64,000 bases of DNA, from assembly GCF_024360925.2 (NCBI RefSeq), contig NZ_CP113517.1:3658001-3722000 (forward strand), given 5' to 3'. Below, in pieces: positions 37,828-51,540 of the stretch. The DNA comes from Methylomonas rapida. GTDB lineage: Bacteria; Pseudomonadota; Gammaproteobacteria; Methylococcales; Methylomonadaceae. The position numbers were made by a program, and so were the translations under genes. Position 1 is the stretch's first letter. Every line of letters begins with the position of its first letter. Under the pieces are notes generated by a model that was not told where the DNA came from, ran no database searches, and was given only the letters and a program-made list of their open reading frames with translations.

Positions 37828-38165
37828 GACGGTTTTTGCTTGAATTTCGCGGGCATTTTATCGATGGAAATCGTACCCAACAGCTTAAGAAAATCGTCTG
37901 CGGGCAGCGGCCGCATCGGGCCGTCCTGGCCGAAGGCGCGATCCAACAAGGCGTCGAATTCGACGTTCGGAACATGAAACAACGCGTAACGCAAGCGGCT
38001 GTCTTCGTCCTTGATCAGGTCGAAGGCCTGCTGGATTTGCCGAAAGCGCGGCGGGTCGCGTTCGGGCGGATGCTCTTTGACAGCCTGCAAATAGGCCTGT
38101 TTGATGTCGGCGTCGCTAGCCTGTTCGCTCACGCCCAGAATTTGATAGGGTGAATTCATCGACAC
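37824..38165 (-). CDS. J-domain protein with HPP in place of HPD
   Basis: The 113-residue protein is mostly a J domain (Y-Q-I-L-G-V-S-E-Q-A-S-D-A-D-I-K-Q-A-Y, residues 7-25). The loop that normally reads H-P-D reads H-P-P-E-R-D-P-P (residues 32-39), then F-R-Q-I-Q-Q-A-F-D-L-I-K-D. The Asp of HPD is essential for stimulating Hsp70 in canonical J proteins, so either a nearby Asp or Glu replaces it or the mode differs. It starts 3 bp after the TPR gene stop and overlaps the GrpE-like gene. Confidence 0.78.
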   Translation of the reverse strand: MSMNSPYQILGVSEQASDADIKQAYLQAVKEHPPERDPPRFRQIQQAFDLIKDEDSRLRYALFHVPNVEFDALLDRAFGQDGPMRPLPADDFLKLLGTISIDKMPAKFKQKPS

Positions 38166-38168
38166 TGC

Positions 38169-40664
38169 TCAAAAAAACGGTAACTGAAATTGCGGGGAGT
38201 CGTCCACGAAGCGCTCGAGGATGTCTTCAAAACTGACGCCGATATCGATTTTCAATTCTTCCGCGGCGACAAGCACCATGACAGCTCCCACGAAGTCCGG
38301 ATTCATCAGCAATATCCCCAATCTTTGCGGATCGATACGCTTACCGTATTGGCTGATACATTTAGCCATAAATCGCTCAGGATCTGTTTTTGCCATGATG
38401 TCCTGAGTTTTTTTGCCAATCCGCCTCATGATGGATTCCGGGAGATGCCCGAACAAATCGTCTATCGGATCATCGTCAAACTCTTCCTCATCGAATTCAT
38501 CGAAATCATCTTCGAACTGAAACGGGTTGATGGCACCGCTGGCCTGCTCGATGAGGCGCCCGATCAGCACGGCTGTCTTATCATCGTTATCCGCTCGCGC
38601 TTCTTCCAGGGCATTTTGCAGCATGAACAAGGTCATGAAATCCAGGCGACTGGCATCAGCCTGGCAATCGGCCACCGTCTGATAATAACGCCAAAGGGGT
38701 TTCCGCCACCTGACATTGCCCATTTTGGCGCAGTGCTTCAATAACTCGAAATGAGCGATCTTTTCCAGGGCCTGGCACCAGGACAGCAATAATGCTTCAT
38801 GGTCGAGCAACCATTGCAGCGATTTTTTCAGCGGCGCCTTGATTTTGTCCAGAGCTTTGAACAGTAAGGTCCTATCGTCCAGCTGCTCGTCGTAATATTC
38901 CATAGCCGCGATCAGCCGCTGTAGTTCCGGTGCGGACAGCAAATAATCCTTGAACGCCGGCAACGCGCGGGTCAAGGCCGCGGTCGGCAGTTCCAGCAAC
39001 CCGGCTTCCATCTGCGCCTGAAATTGCATGTTGATGGGATCGTCGTTGAGTTTGGCCAGCGCATCGGCGATCTGCTGCAAACCTTGCTTTTTGTCTTCCG
39101 CCTGCCATAGATAAAAGCCGCGCAGCAATTCGGCCTGGCGGCGCAGATTTTTATCGATGCTCAATTGTTCGGCCGCCTGGATTTCCTTTTCCACCAAATG
39201 AAATTTTTCGGCTTTCAGCAAACGGCGGGCATGGGCCATGTGATTGGCAAACAACATCTGTTTGGCCAAGGTATTGACCGGGTCGACTTTCAATAAGGCC
39301 TTGGCATAGGCCGCCGCCTTTTTGAAGGCTTTTCTGTTGGCGGCGGATTTGGCCGCCCGTACCAACAGATCCGTATCGGCAGGAAAGCGCTTCAGGCTAC
39401 GCTCCAACCACTCTTCGTATCTGACCGGATCCGGCCGATTTTGCTCATAAATACTCAAGATAGTCAGGTAACTTTGCCTGTCGTCGGCATCGTATTCCAG
39501 GCTAGCGGCCAGCAACTCCGCGGCGGCGTCATAAGGCGCCTTTTCGGCCATGTGCCGGAATATCAGCGCGATTTTTTTATCGTTTGCCGGCCGGTTCCTT
39601 TTCAGAATATCGATACAGCGTTCCCAGTAAAAACGGGCATCGTAACTATTTTTGCCTTGCTCGCACAGCAAGGCTTGTAGCCGATTTTCCTCGAACGGGT
39701 CTTTCAGCGCAAAGTGCTTGCGATAATCGTTATAACCAGCAGGATAATTAGCCAGCGCGCCTTGACAATAAGCTTGCGCGGCATGTGTTCCGAACACCTC
39801 CTGATATTGCATGGCCAGATTGAAGCGCATCTTGTCGTTCAACGGGGTTTTCTGCTTCAGCAAGGTTTCCAGCAAATTCATCTGCTGGGCGGAAAAACCC
39901 TTGGCATGGGCGACAACGCGCCGCTGAGGGTGTTCGAGACCCGCCATGGTGGCAATGAAGTCCGCGCCCATTTGCAGATACGCCAGGCAGGTATCGGCCA
40001 ACGCTCGATAAGGCGAGGCGGCCGGAATTTTGGCCAACATGGCCGGTGCCTGCTCAATCGAAGCCGCATCGAGCAATTGCACCTTCAGCAAGGCGCGTAA
40101 ATCACGAAACGCCGAACGAAACGGCAGCTTTTTCAAGGCTTGTTCGCACTGTTCCCGCTCGCCATCGCGATAAGCCGACAGCGCTTCGTCAACCCATGGC
40201 CAATGCCTTGGCAACGCCGAATCTTTCGGCAGATGCGCCAGCATGTCCGTACAATCGGCTACCAGCAAGGCGCCTAGATGAGCCGCCAGCTCGGGATAGT
40301 CTTCATCCAATTGCCGCGCCTCGAAACTTTCGAGCACCGCATAGGCTTTGCGGTTGTTTTTGCAGGCGAGCAACCATAGTACATAGGTATCTAGGGCTTG
40401 CAGCGGCGCTGCGCCGTATGTGGAATAGTTTTCCCACAGCACGCAAGCTTCCTTGTACATACCCTTGTCGGCCATCGCCCAGGCTCTTTGCAGATAACAA
40501 TCCGCCAGGCACCGTTTATGCTCGACATCGTTCGACTGTTTCAATAACTCCTTGAACAAATCCGTCGCTTCTTTAAAGCGTCCGGCTTCATAGTGTGCCC
40601 GCGCCTTTTGCGGCAACGTCAACTCATTGAGTCCAGCCGAAATTTTTTGGATGATTTTTTTCAT
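38169..40664 (-). CDS. Large TPR-like helical protein of the Hsp70-like operon, unknown
   Basis: The 831-residue protein has no signal peptide or membrane helix. The first 500 residues or so form repeated helical pairs of TPR type (A-R-A-H-Y-E-A-G-R-F-K-E-A-T-D-L-F near 22; A-Y-A-K-A-L-L-K-V-D-P near 455). A very acidic stretch (about 720-745, D-D-F-D-E-F-D-E-E-E-F-D-D-D) precedes a final conserved-looking domain. It is the first gene of the operon and is probably the platform that defines the client. I do not recognise a characterised family. Confidence 0.72.
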   Translation of the reverse strand: MKKIIQKISAGLNELTLPQKARAHYEAGRFKEATDLFKELLKQSNDVEHKRCLADCYLQRAWAMADKGMYKEACVLWENYSTYGAAPLQALDTYVLWLLACKNNRKAYAVLESFEARQLDEDYPELAAHLGALLVADCTDMLAHLPKDSALPRHWPWVDEALSAYRDGEREQCEQALKKLPFRSAFRDLRALLKVQLLDAASIEQAPAMLAKIPAASPYRALADTCLAYLQMGADFIATMAGLEHPQRRVVAHAKGFSAQQMNLLETLLKQKTPLNDKMRFNLAMQYQEVFGTHAAQAYCQGALANYPAGYNDYRKHFALKDPFEENRLQALLCEQGKNSYDARFYWERCIDILKRNRPANDKKIALIFRHMAEKAPYDAAAELLAASLEYDADDRQSYLTILSIYEQNRPDPVRYEEWLERSLKRFPADTDLLVRAAKSAANRKAFKKAAAYAKALLKVDPVNTLAKQMLFANHMAHARRLLKAEKFHLVEKEIQAAEQLSIDKNLRRQAELLRGFYLWQAEDKKQGLQQIADALAKLNDDPINMQFQAQMEAGLLELPTAALTRALPAFKDYLLSAPELQRLIAAMEYYDEQLDDRTLLFKALDKIKAPLKKSLQWLLDHEALLLSWCQALEKIAHFELLKHCAKMGNVRWRKPLWRYYQTVADCQADASRLDFMTLFMLQNALEEARADNDDKTAVLIGRLIEQASGAINPFQFEDDFDEFDEEEFDDDPIDDLFGHLPESIMRRIGKKTQDIMAKTDPERFMAKCISQYGKRIDPQRLGILLMNPDFVGAVMVLVAAEELKIDIGVSFEDILERFVDDSPQFQLPFF

Positions 40665-40729
40665 TGCGATAGTGGCATCGACCTATGCTATGGAGGTTCA
40701 TTATAAACAGCCTCGCCATCCGCCGCTGA

Positions 40730-42962
<2,233 letters not shown>

Positions 42963-42982
42963 CTAAGCACAGCCAAAAAATG

Positions 42983-43240
42983 TTATGCGGCTGCAATGCT
43001 GATGTATTTGCGGTTTTGCGGGCCTTTCTCAACGAAAACCACTTTGCCGTCGGTCAATGCGAACAGCGTGTGGTCTTTGCCCATGCCAACGTTGTCGCCG
43101 GCATGGAATTTGGTGCCGCGTTGGCGGACCAAAATGTTGCCTGCTTTAACCACTTGACCACCGAAACGTTTCACGCCCAGTCGCTGAGCATTAGAATCGC
43201 GTCCGTTGCGGGTACTACCGCCTGCCTTCTTGTGAGCCAT
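42983..43240 (-). CDS. rpmA: 50S ribosomal protein L27
   Basis: The 85-residue basic protein reaches the peptidyl transferase centre with its N-terminus. The start [20 protein letters not shown] is nearly invariant in the family. It lies 17 bp downstream of rplU. Confidence 0.97.
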   Translation of the reverse strand: MAHKKAGGSTRNGRDSNAQRLGVKRFGGQVVKAGNILVRQRGTKFHAGDNVGMGKDHTLFALTDGKVVFVEKGPQNRKYISIAAA

Positions 43241-43257
43241 TTTCTAAACCTCGTGTG

Positions 43258-43569
43258 TTATGCAGAAATGCCAGTAATCTGGACTTCTGTGTAATATTGA
43301 CGATGCCCCATTTGTTTCATGTGGTGCTTACGTCTTCTGAATTTAATGATCCGGACTTTTTTGTGTCGACCTTGAGAGACCACAGTCGCAGTGACTTTGC
43401 TGCCTTGGACATAAGGTTGACCGACTTTTACAGCGTCACCTGATTGAACCATCAGCACTTTGTCAAACTCTACGCTGTCGCCGGCGCCCAACTCAAGTTT
43501 TTCGATTTTTAAGGTAGTACCCTCTGCGACACGATACTGTTTACCACCTGTTTGAATTACCGCATACAT
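43258..43569 (-). CDS. rplU: 50S ribosomal protein L21
   Basis: The 103-residue 23S rRNA-binding protein opens with [17 protein letters not shown] and has the basic [15 protein letters not shown] segment. The start at 43569 is the family start; upstream in-frame codons to 43590 are not part of it. It is the first gene of rplU-rpmA. Confidence 0.97.
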   Translation of the reverse strand: MYAVIQTGGKQYRVAEGTTLKIEKLELGAGDSVEFDKVLMVQSGDAVKVGQPYVQGSKVTATVVSQGRHKKVRIIKFRRRKHHMKQMGHRQYYTEVQITGISA

Positions 43570-43779
43570 CGCGCAAGCTCCATCAAGCATATATCTGTTA
43601 AAAGTGAACAGCGGATTATATTTTCAAACACTTGCGCCGTCAAACCAAAATTTACACCGCTTTGACGCCACCAATCAGACAACGCCAATGATACTATTGA
43701 CAGTACCCGCCATTATAAATAGCATGGCCGCCATTTTACTCAAAGCCATGCGCTACCGAACGAACTTTTTACGACTCAC

Positions 43780-44784
43780 ATGACAGCAGCACACTCATCC
43801 ACCGATTCGGTAACCATTGATTTTGATTCGATCAAAAACCTGACCGCGGCCGAAACCAGCGCCGTCGATCAATTGATTCTCAACGAACTCAGCTCTGATG
43901 TGGTACTGATCAATCAAATCGGCCACTACATCATCGGCAACGGCGGCAAGCGCCTGCGGCCAATGCTGCTGTTGCTCGCCGCCAAAGCACTCGGCAAAGC
44001 TGGCGACCATCACTTGATATTGGCTGCCGTCATCGAATTCATCCATACCGCCACGCTGCTGCACGATGACGTCGTCGACGAATCGGTTTTGCGCCGCGGC
44101 AAGGAGTCGGCCAACGCGGTCTGGGGCAATGCCGCCAGCGTCCTGGTCGGCGACTACCTGTATTCCAGCGCCTTTGAAATGATGGTGCGCACCAACAACA
44201 TGCGGGTGATGGAGATCATGTCCAAAACCACCACCGCGATTGCCGAGGGTGAAGTCTTGCAGCTTTTGAACTGCAACAATCCCGACACGACCGAGGAAAA
44301 ATACCTGGAAGTCATCGCCCGCAAGACCGCCATCCTGTTCAGTACCGCAACCCGCCTGGCCGCCGTCGTTTCCGGCGCGGATTCCGCCACCGAAGAAGCT
44401 CTGGCAATTTACGGCCAACAACTGGGCGTCGCTTTCCAATTGATCGACGACGCGCTGGACTATAAAGCCAGCACCGAAGAACTCGGCAAAAACCTGGGCG
44501 ACGACCTGGCCGAAGGCAAGCCTACCTTGCCATTGATTTACGCCATTGCGCACGGCACGACTGAACAAGCACAAACCATCATAGACGCCATTCGCCACGG
44601 CTCGCGCGACGCCTTCAATGACGTCTATGCCATAGTAAAAGCTACCAACGCGATCGAATACACCGAACGCTGCGCCGAACAGGCCGCGGAAAAAGCCATC
44701 GCCGCTTTAGCCTGCTTGCCAAGTTCGGAATACAAAACCGCGCTGGAACAATTGGCCAGATTCTCGGTACAACGCCAACATTGA
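43780..44784 (+). CDS. ispB: Octaprenyl (polyprenyl) diphosphate synthase
   Basis: The 334-residue prenyltransferase makes the ubiquinone side chain. Both aspartate-rich motifs are present: L-L-H-D-D-V-V-D near residue 89 and L-I-D-D-A-L-D near 222. G-G-K-R-L-R-P near 50 binds IPP. It is divergent from rplU, as in many gammaproteobacteria. Confidence 0.94.
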   Translation: MTAAHSSTDSVTIDFDSIKNLTAAETSAVDQLILNELSSDVVLINQIGHYIIGNGGKRLRPMLLLLAAKALGKAGDHHLILAAVIEFIHTATLLHDDVVDESVLRRGKESANAVWGNAASVLVGDYLYSSAFEMMVRTNNMRVMEIMSKTTTAIAEGEVLQLLNCNNPDTTEEKYLEVIARKTAILFSTATRLAAVVSGADSATEEALAIYGQQLGVAFQLIDDALDYKASTEELGKNLGDDLAEGKPTLPLIYAIAHGTTEQAQTIIDAIRHGSRDAFNDVYAIVKATNAIEYTERCAEQAAEKAIAALACLPSSEYKTALEQLARFSVQRQH

Positions 44785-44787
44785 TGC

Positions 44788-45192
44788 TTATTCCGCATTC
44801 AGCAGCGCGACAAGCTGCTGAATGCTTTCGCTCATCCGAGCGACATGCTGCTCCACCTTATCCAGCAACTGCCGCAACAAATCACCGAGCTCACGGGAAT
44901 CGACACCCCGCAGCGAGCCCGCGAAGCGCCGCTCCAATTCGCTGACCACATCCTGATCGACCAATTCATCAAGCCGCAGCAACGCGTCCTCCTGCAAAAT
45001 CTGCTGAACAAACGCTTGTTTAGGCAATTCGGCTACGCGTAATCTCAAGGACTCGCAAGCGCATAAAGCCCTATTCGCCAGCGACTCCACATCCTCCAGC
45101 AACGCAATACCTTGCGCAAACCCTCTCAAATCGGCCGCTTGCCGTTCAACCACAGCTAACAGCAACTTGAAACGTTTTTTTGTCGACCTCAT
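44788..45192 (-). CDS. Helical protein of unknown function
   Basis: The 134-residue protein (start MRSTKKRFKLLLAVVERQAAD) is predicted all-helical, with a basic N-terminus and an acidic, Leu-rich remainder. I do not recognise it. The ATG at 45192 is preferred; the frame upstream to 45309 looks non-coding. It is convergent with ispB with only 3 bp between stops, and its last codons form a 12-bp perfect hairpin. Confidence 0.6.
   Translation of the reverse strand: MRSTKKRFKLLLAVVERQAADLRGFAQGIALLEDVESLANRALCACESLRLRVAELPKQAFVQQILQEDALLRLDELVDQDVVSELERRFAGSLRGVDSRELGDLLRQLLDKVEQHVARMSESIQQLVALLNAE
44795..44825. terminator. 12-bp hairpin at the ispB / convergent gene junction
   Basis: GCATTCAGCAGC and GCTGCTGAATGC pair perfectly around GCGACAA. 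It lies 11 nt past the ispB stop and inside the last codons of the opposite gene. The T run after it is short, so a terminator role for ispB is probable rather than certain. Confidence 0.5.
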
Positions 45193-45392
45193 CCATCCCG
45201 CCCCATTAAAAAATATTGCACATATTAAAACCCTTGCCAACGGGAAGCCCATCGCCATTTTGCCCGGCAAATCATCGTGCCCACAATACGAAACACAGAC
45301 AAAACCCATTGTTTTATAAGCTTTTTATCAATATTCGCCTTTAGATCAAACTTGCATTTACAGCATTTATCATTTACCTTAATCCACTACCT

Positions 45393-47402
<2,010 letters not shown>

Positions 47403-47976
47403 GGTTAGCCCCGACTCACCCCATCCGTTCGAATTGAACCAGCCGACAAGGCCTTTCTGATTCCAGCCGAAGGCTAAGGATTTGATTGAAAATAATTTCC
47501 CGCACTCCGGGACCATCGTTCCCTTGCTCTGGGTGAGAATGCAGCCTGGACCGCTCTGCGGTTCGGGACGCTAGAGCGTCCCTGAACAGGTTCCCATGCA
47601 GAGCATGGGAACCAATTTCTGACGAAATCCTGTCTAAGTGTAAACGGATTCAGCGCCTCCAAAAGCTCTCTTGTGCCTTGCAGGGGAGCCCTTCTCGCTT
47701 GCCTATCCATCTTCTTTCCAAACCGGGACGCCCACACTTTCTCAAATAAACGGCCGGCCCCATCAATCCTCGGACTTATCGATGGCCGAGGCAAAAAGCT
47801 TTACTTGGCAAACCATTCCGCGATTTGCCGATCATTTCACTTTTTTAGAAAGCCTACTATGCTTGCTCAAAGCCCGTTCACTCAGCGGGACCGAGATATC
47901 GAGCCAGGCGACTCTATATTCCTTACAGCTCCAGCCGAAACATCCCGCAATCCACAAAGTCACTAAGCGAGGATCA
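47403..47976. other. Intergenic region with a dispersed repeat
   Basis: No gene is supported in this 574-bp gap. It holds the repeat at 47511-47614. A frame running from 47671 into the next gene lacks conservation signs and a ribosome site, so it is treated as leader. The promoter of the metallophosphoesterase-CHAT pair should lie between about 47620 and 47970. Confidence 0.5.
47511..47614. repeat. Dispersed GGGACGCT/GCGTCCC repeat, copy 2
   Basis: Shares with 28567-28670 the pieces CATCGTTCCC, CCGCTCTGCGGTTC, GGGACGCTAGAGCGTCCC and GGTTCCCATGCAGAGCATGGGAACC, in reverse orientation to that copy. Each piece is itself a hairpin. Confidence 0.75.
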
Positions 47977-49506
47977 ATGATGACTGATTTCAAAGAATTC
48001 CCAGAATACGACGAACTGCATGTGATCTCGGATATCCACATGGGCGGCAAACCGGGCTTTCAAATCCTGCGAGAAACAGGGCGGCTGGCCGGCTATATCG
48101 CTTGGGTCGCCCAACAAGCCCCAGATGGCAAAGTGGCACTGGTGTTGAATGGCGATGTGTTCGACACGTTGGCGGAGGATATCAAAGGCTATGTAGCGAT
48201 CGACGATGCCGTCACGACAATCCATCGCATCATGAAGGATGACGCCTTTAGCGGGATCTGGGACGCCTTGGCCGAATTCGTCGCCCAAGAAGGCCGCACC
48301 CTGGTTTTCGTGATCGGCAACCATGACATTGAAATGGCCTTCCCGACCTTACAAAACCTGATCAGTTGGCGATTGGCGGGCGATGATTTAGTGAAAAAAG
48401 CCCGCATCGTGTTTTCCACCACGGGCGCCGGTTATACCTGCACTGTCGGCGATGCCAAGGTCTATTGCACCCACGGCAACGAAGTGGATGCCTGGAATTA
48501 CAACCGCTACGAGGATTTGGCCAAGGTCTCCCGGCGTTTGAACGCCGACCAACCGCTCGACCCCAAGGAATGGTGCCCGAATGCCGGCACCCGCATGGTC
48601 AAGGAAGTCATGAACGAGATCAAGAAGACCTATAAATGGATAGATCTGTTGAAGCCCGAAACCACGGCAGCCGTCGGTACGCTAGTGGTGCTGGACCCGT
48701 CGCAGGCCTCCAAGATCACAAAATTGCTATCCATCGTCGGCGAAAAGTCCAAAGGCAGCCAGCAAGTAGACCAGCGTCTTTCGGCGGAAGGTTTCAAGCC
48801 ACATGCCGAGCTGGAAACGACTCCGCTCGGACTCGAACAACTGCTAGGCCCGAATCTAACGGCCGGCGTCCGAGCTCAGCAAGGCCACGACGCCGAAAGC
48901 GTCGACGACATGCTGTTGAATGCCGAAAAGAATCTTCACAATCCGGCCGCGTTGGTGGCAACGCCAGAAGAAGCATTAGGCACCGGGGAGTTGATCTGGG
49001 ACCGTTTAACCGGGTGGATAAGAGGCGTGGGCAAAGACGAAGCCTTGCGCAGAGCCTTGCAGGATTGGTTGAAAAACGACAAAACCTTCGTCATCGATGA
49101 CAAGGACGACACCTTCAAGGACGTGACCGCCGCGGCAGGCTCATCGATAGACTTCATCGTGACCGGCCACACCCACCTGGAGCGGGCAATCGATATGGGG
49201 AACAACCGCTTTTACTTCAATTGCGGCACCTGGATACGCTTGCTGCGCTTTACCGATGCCATGCTGAAGGACAAGGCCTCATTCAAGCCGGTTTACGATC
49301 TGCTGGTCGATCAGCAGGGCCGCATGGAGTTAATCGATGACGCCCAGTTTCCGGATGCCACCGGAACAAAAACCTCCTTCGTCCTGAATCAAACCAGCGC
49401 CGTATCGATAAAAAAGGAACACGGAAAAGTGGTTGGCCGCCTCACGCACATAGAAGGGGACGGCAAAGGCCAACCCAAGGAAATCAAAGCTTTCGCGAGG
49501 GCCTGA
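47977..49506 (+). CDS. Calcineurin-like metallophosphoesterase, partner of a CHAT protein
   Basis: The 509-residue protein shows the full two-metal set of the superfamily: D-I-H (residues 19-21), G-D-x-x-D (59-63), G-N-H-D, a later His in C-T-H-G-N-E, and G-H-T-H near the end. A roughly 150-residue insertion (about 230-380) separates the last two motifs and has no recognised domain. No signal peptide. Substrate unknown. ATG at 47977 or 47980 follows GCGAGGA. The stop is one base before the next ATG, so the two proteins are surely made together. Confidence 0.8.
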   Translation: MMTDFKEFPEYDELHVISDIHMGGKPGFQILRETGRLAGYIAWVAQQAPDGKVALVLNGDVFDTLAEDIKGYVAIDDAVTTIHRIMKDDAFSGIWDALAEFVAQEGRTLVFVIGNHDIEMAFPTLQNLISWRLAGDDLVKKARIVFSTTGAGYTCTVGDAKVYCTHGNEVDAWNYNRYEDLAKVSRRLNADQPLDPKEWCPNAGTRMVKEVMNEIKKTYKWIDLLKPETTAAVGTLVVLDPSQASKITKLLSIVGEKSKGSQQVDQRLSAEGFKPHAELETTPLGLEQLLGPNLTAGVRAQQGHDAESVDDMLLNAEKNLHNPAALVATPEEALGTGELIWDRLTGWIRGVGKDEALRRALQDWLKNDKTFVIDDKDDTFKDVTAAAGSSIDFIVTGHTHLERAIDMGNNRFYFNCGTWIRLLRFTDAMLKDKASFKPVYDLLVDQQGRMELIDDAQFPDATGTKTSFVLNQTSAVSIKKEHGKVVGRLTHIEGDGKGQPKEIKAFARA

Positions 49507-49507
49507 C

Positions 49508-51490
49508 ATGAAAACCACCAACACCTCCGCCGCGATTGGCTACGTCAAGCTGGAGCTGTTGCGCCCTGGCCCCGCCCACAATCAGCTGCTGTCGCCGCTG
49601 ACGCCCTACATCGCGTTATGCGGCGCCGATGGCCCGGTAACGATCCGGATTCCATTCGAACATCGGCATCTGCTGATGCGTTTGGCGCGCTTACGCTATC
49701 CGCAGGGCAAGGACCCTGCCACGGACGATCAAAGACAAGCCGAAATCCGCGATATCGGCGAAACCATAGGCAGCATCTTGAGCCAAGTCCCGGCGTTACT
49801 CACCGAATTAGGCAACGCCAATGTCGAAAACAAAAAACTGATCCATTTGAGACTCGCCCTATCCGGACTTGAATTGGGCATGATACCGTTCGAGGCCGCG
49901 GTGGCGCCGGATGGCTTTCCAGGGTCGGGCTCGCCGCTGTTCTTGCAAATGCGCACGCCCATCAGCATCACCCGCGAAGTCAGACACGGCAAACAACCAC
50001 CAGTCGATTGGACCCGCCCGCCGCGCATCCTGTTCGCCTTTGCCGCGCCCGACGGTTTGTACGTGCCGGCCCAGGCTCATTTGCAGGCATTGCGCGAGGC
50101 GATTGATCCCTGGGTACAACAGAAAGACAACGACAACGAGCGGTTGCCGGAAGTCAAAAAATTACTGACGGTGTTACCCAATGCAAGTCTGGAGCAAATA
50201 CGCAAAGAGTGCACAAAGAACGAATACACCCATGTGCATATCCTGGCCCACGGCGCCACCTTCAAGAATGCGGGCGAGGAACGCTACGGGCTCGCTCTCT
50301 GCAAGGAACTCGATCAAACCACGGACATCGTGGATGGTGAACGCCTTGCCATAGCCCTGACCGCCCACGACGCGTCTGGCACCACGCGAAATCGTCCGAC
50401 GCTCGTCACGCTCGCCACGTGCGACTCGGGAAACGTCAACACGGTCATCACGCCTGGCGGCAGCATCGCCCATGAACTGAACGCCGCGGGCATTCCCTGG
50501 GTCATCGCCTCGCAGTTTCCCTTGTGGATGAAAGCATCGGCCATTGCCGCCAAGGTACTCTATAACGGCTTGCTCAAGGGCAAAGACCCTCGCTGGGTAC
50601 TCTATGAACTTAGGCAAAGACTGCGAACCGATTCCCCCGGCACTCACGACTGGGCCAGCATCATCGCTTATTCGGCGGTTCCGTGGGATTTTGACAAGCA
50701 AGTCAGTCGCTTTCGTGACCAGCAGACCCGGCGAAAAATGAATGTCAAATTCGCCCGAATAGACGAATTAGTCGGTGTCGATCACAAGGGCGAACCCAGC
50801 AAACCTCTGGACAAACTCGATGCCAATCGCATCACCGAGTTGGAAAGCCTTTGCGAATCGATTCGTTGCGACCTGAAGAAATGGCATGATGAATTGCCCA
50901 TAACGACCGAAAATCAAAAACAAAAGGCGGAACGCCTCGGCATCGGCGCGGCCAGCGAGAAACGCATCGCCATTGCCTACTTTTTAATCAAAAAAGACGA
51001 CGAAAGCATAAAAGCCTACGAAACCGCGCGCGACCTTTACCGCGCGGCATTGGAGGCCGATCCAACCAATAACTGGGCCATCACCCAGCATTTATCGCTC
51101 ATGACCATACTAAAAAATCTCAATGGAGAAACCGACTTTGCTGAATTACGGGATGACTATGGAAAATTATGGATCGCCGCGCACGAAATTTCACAATGGC
51201 AATATCGCAACTCCAAACCAGAAGAGCGGATCTATGCGCTCGGCACACTCGCGGAATTACACCTGTTGAGCCCGATATACGCCGATGAAATGGAACAAAA
51301 ACACGCCAAAAGCGAAATCAGGCGTTGCTGCAAGGAAATGCGCGAGATCGTAGCCGCTGACACTTTCCCTTTGTTTTCAACCAAACGCCAGTTCAGGCGT
51401 TATTTGAATTATTGGCGCAATCCTTTGTGGGATGACCTGGCCAGGGAAGCACTCAAATCGCTGGGCGATAAAGTACCTCCAGCGGCTTGA
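49508..51490 (+). CDS. CHAT-domain (caspase-like) protein
   Basis: The 660-residue protein has a CHAT peptidase domain at about residues 100-395 with the catalytic dyad: His248 in H-I-L-A-H-G and Cys305 in L-A-T-C-D-S-G-N. A C-terminal helical, TPR-like region (about 470-640, with Y-R-A-A-L-E-A-D-P-T-N-N-W) may bind partners. No signal peptide or membrane helix. CHAT proteases act in bacterial immunity and regulated cell death when tied to sensors (for example the gRAMP-associated Csx29). Here the partner is a metallophosphoesterase one base upstream, a pairing I do not recognise as characterised. Confidence 0.8.
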   Translation: MKTTNTSAAIGYVKLELLRPGPAHNQLLSPLTPYIALCGADGPVTIRIPFEHRHLLMRLARLRYPQGKDPATDDQRQAEIRDIGETIGSILSQVPALLTELGNANVENKKLIHLRLALSGLELGMIPFEAAVAPDGFPGSGSPLFLQMRTPISITREVRHGKQPPVDWTRPPRILFAFAAPDGLYVPAQAHLQALREAIDPWVQQKDNDNERLPEVKKLLTVLPNASLEQIRKECTKNEYTHVHILAHGATFKNAGEERYGLALCKELDQTTDIVDGERLAIALTAHDASGTTRNRPTLVTLATCDSGNVNTVITPGGSIAHELNAAGIPWVIASQFPLWMKASAIAAKVLYNGLLKGKDPRWVLYELRQRLRTDSPGTHDWASIIAYSAVPWDFDKQVSRFRDQQTRRKMNVKFARIDELVGVDHKGEPSKPLDKLDANRITELESLCESIRCDLKKWHDELPITTENQKQKAERLGIGAASEKRIAIAYFLIKKDDESIKAYETARDLYRAALEADPTNNWAITQHLSLMTILKNLNGETDFAELRDDYGKLWIAAHEISQWQYRNSKPEERIYALGTLAELHLLSPIYADEMEQKHAKSEIRRCCKEMREIVAADTFPLFSTKRQFRRYLNYWRNPLWDDLAREALKSLGDKVPPAA

Positions 51491-51540
51491 GCAGACTCCC
51501 CGGACACAAGTACAAGGCATCGTGTCCGGAGAAGCGGGAT

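Noticed and set aside
47671..47976. A 102-codon N-terminal extension of the metallophosphoesterase
   Set aside because: It has low-complexity composition and no ribosome site, while ATG at 47977 follows GCGAGGA and gives the usual fold start.
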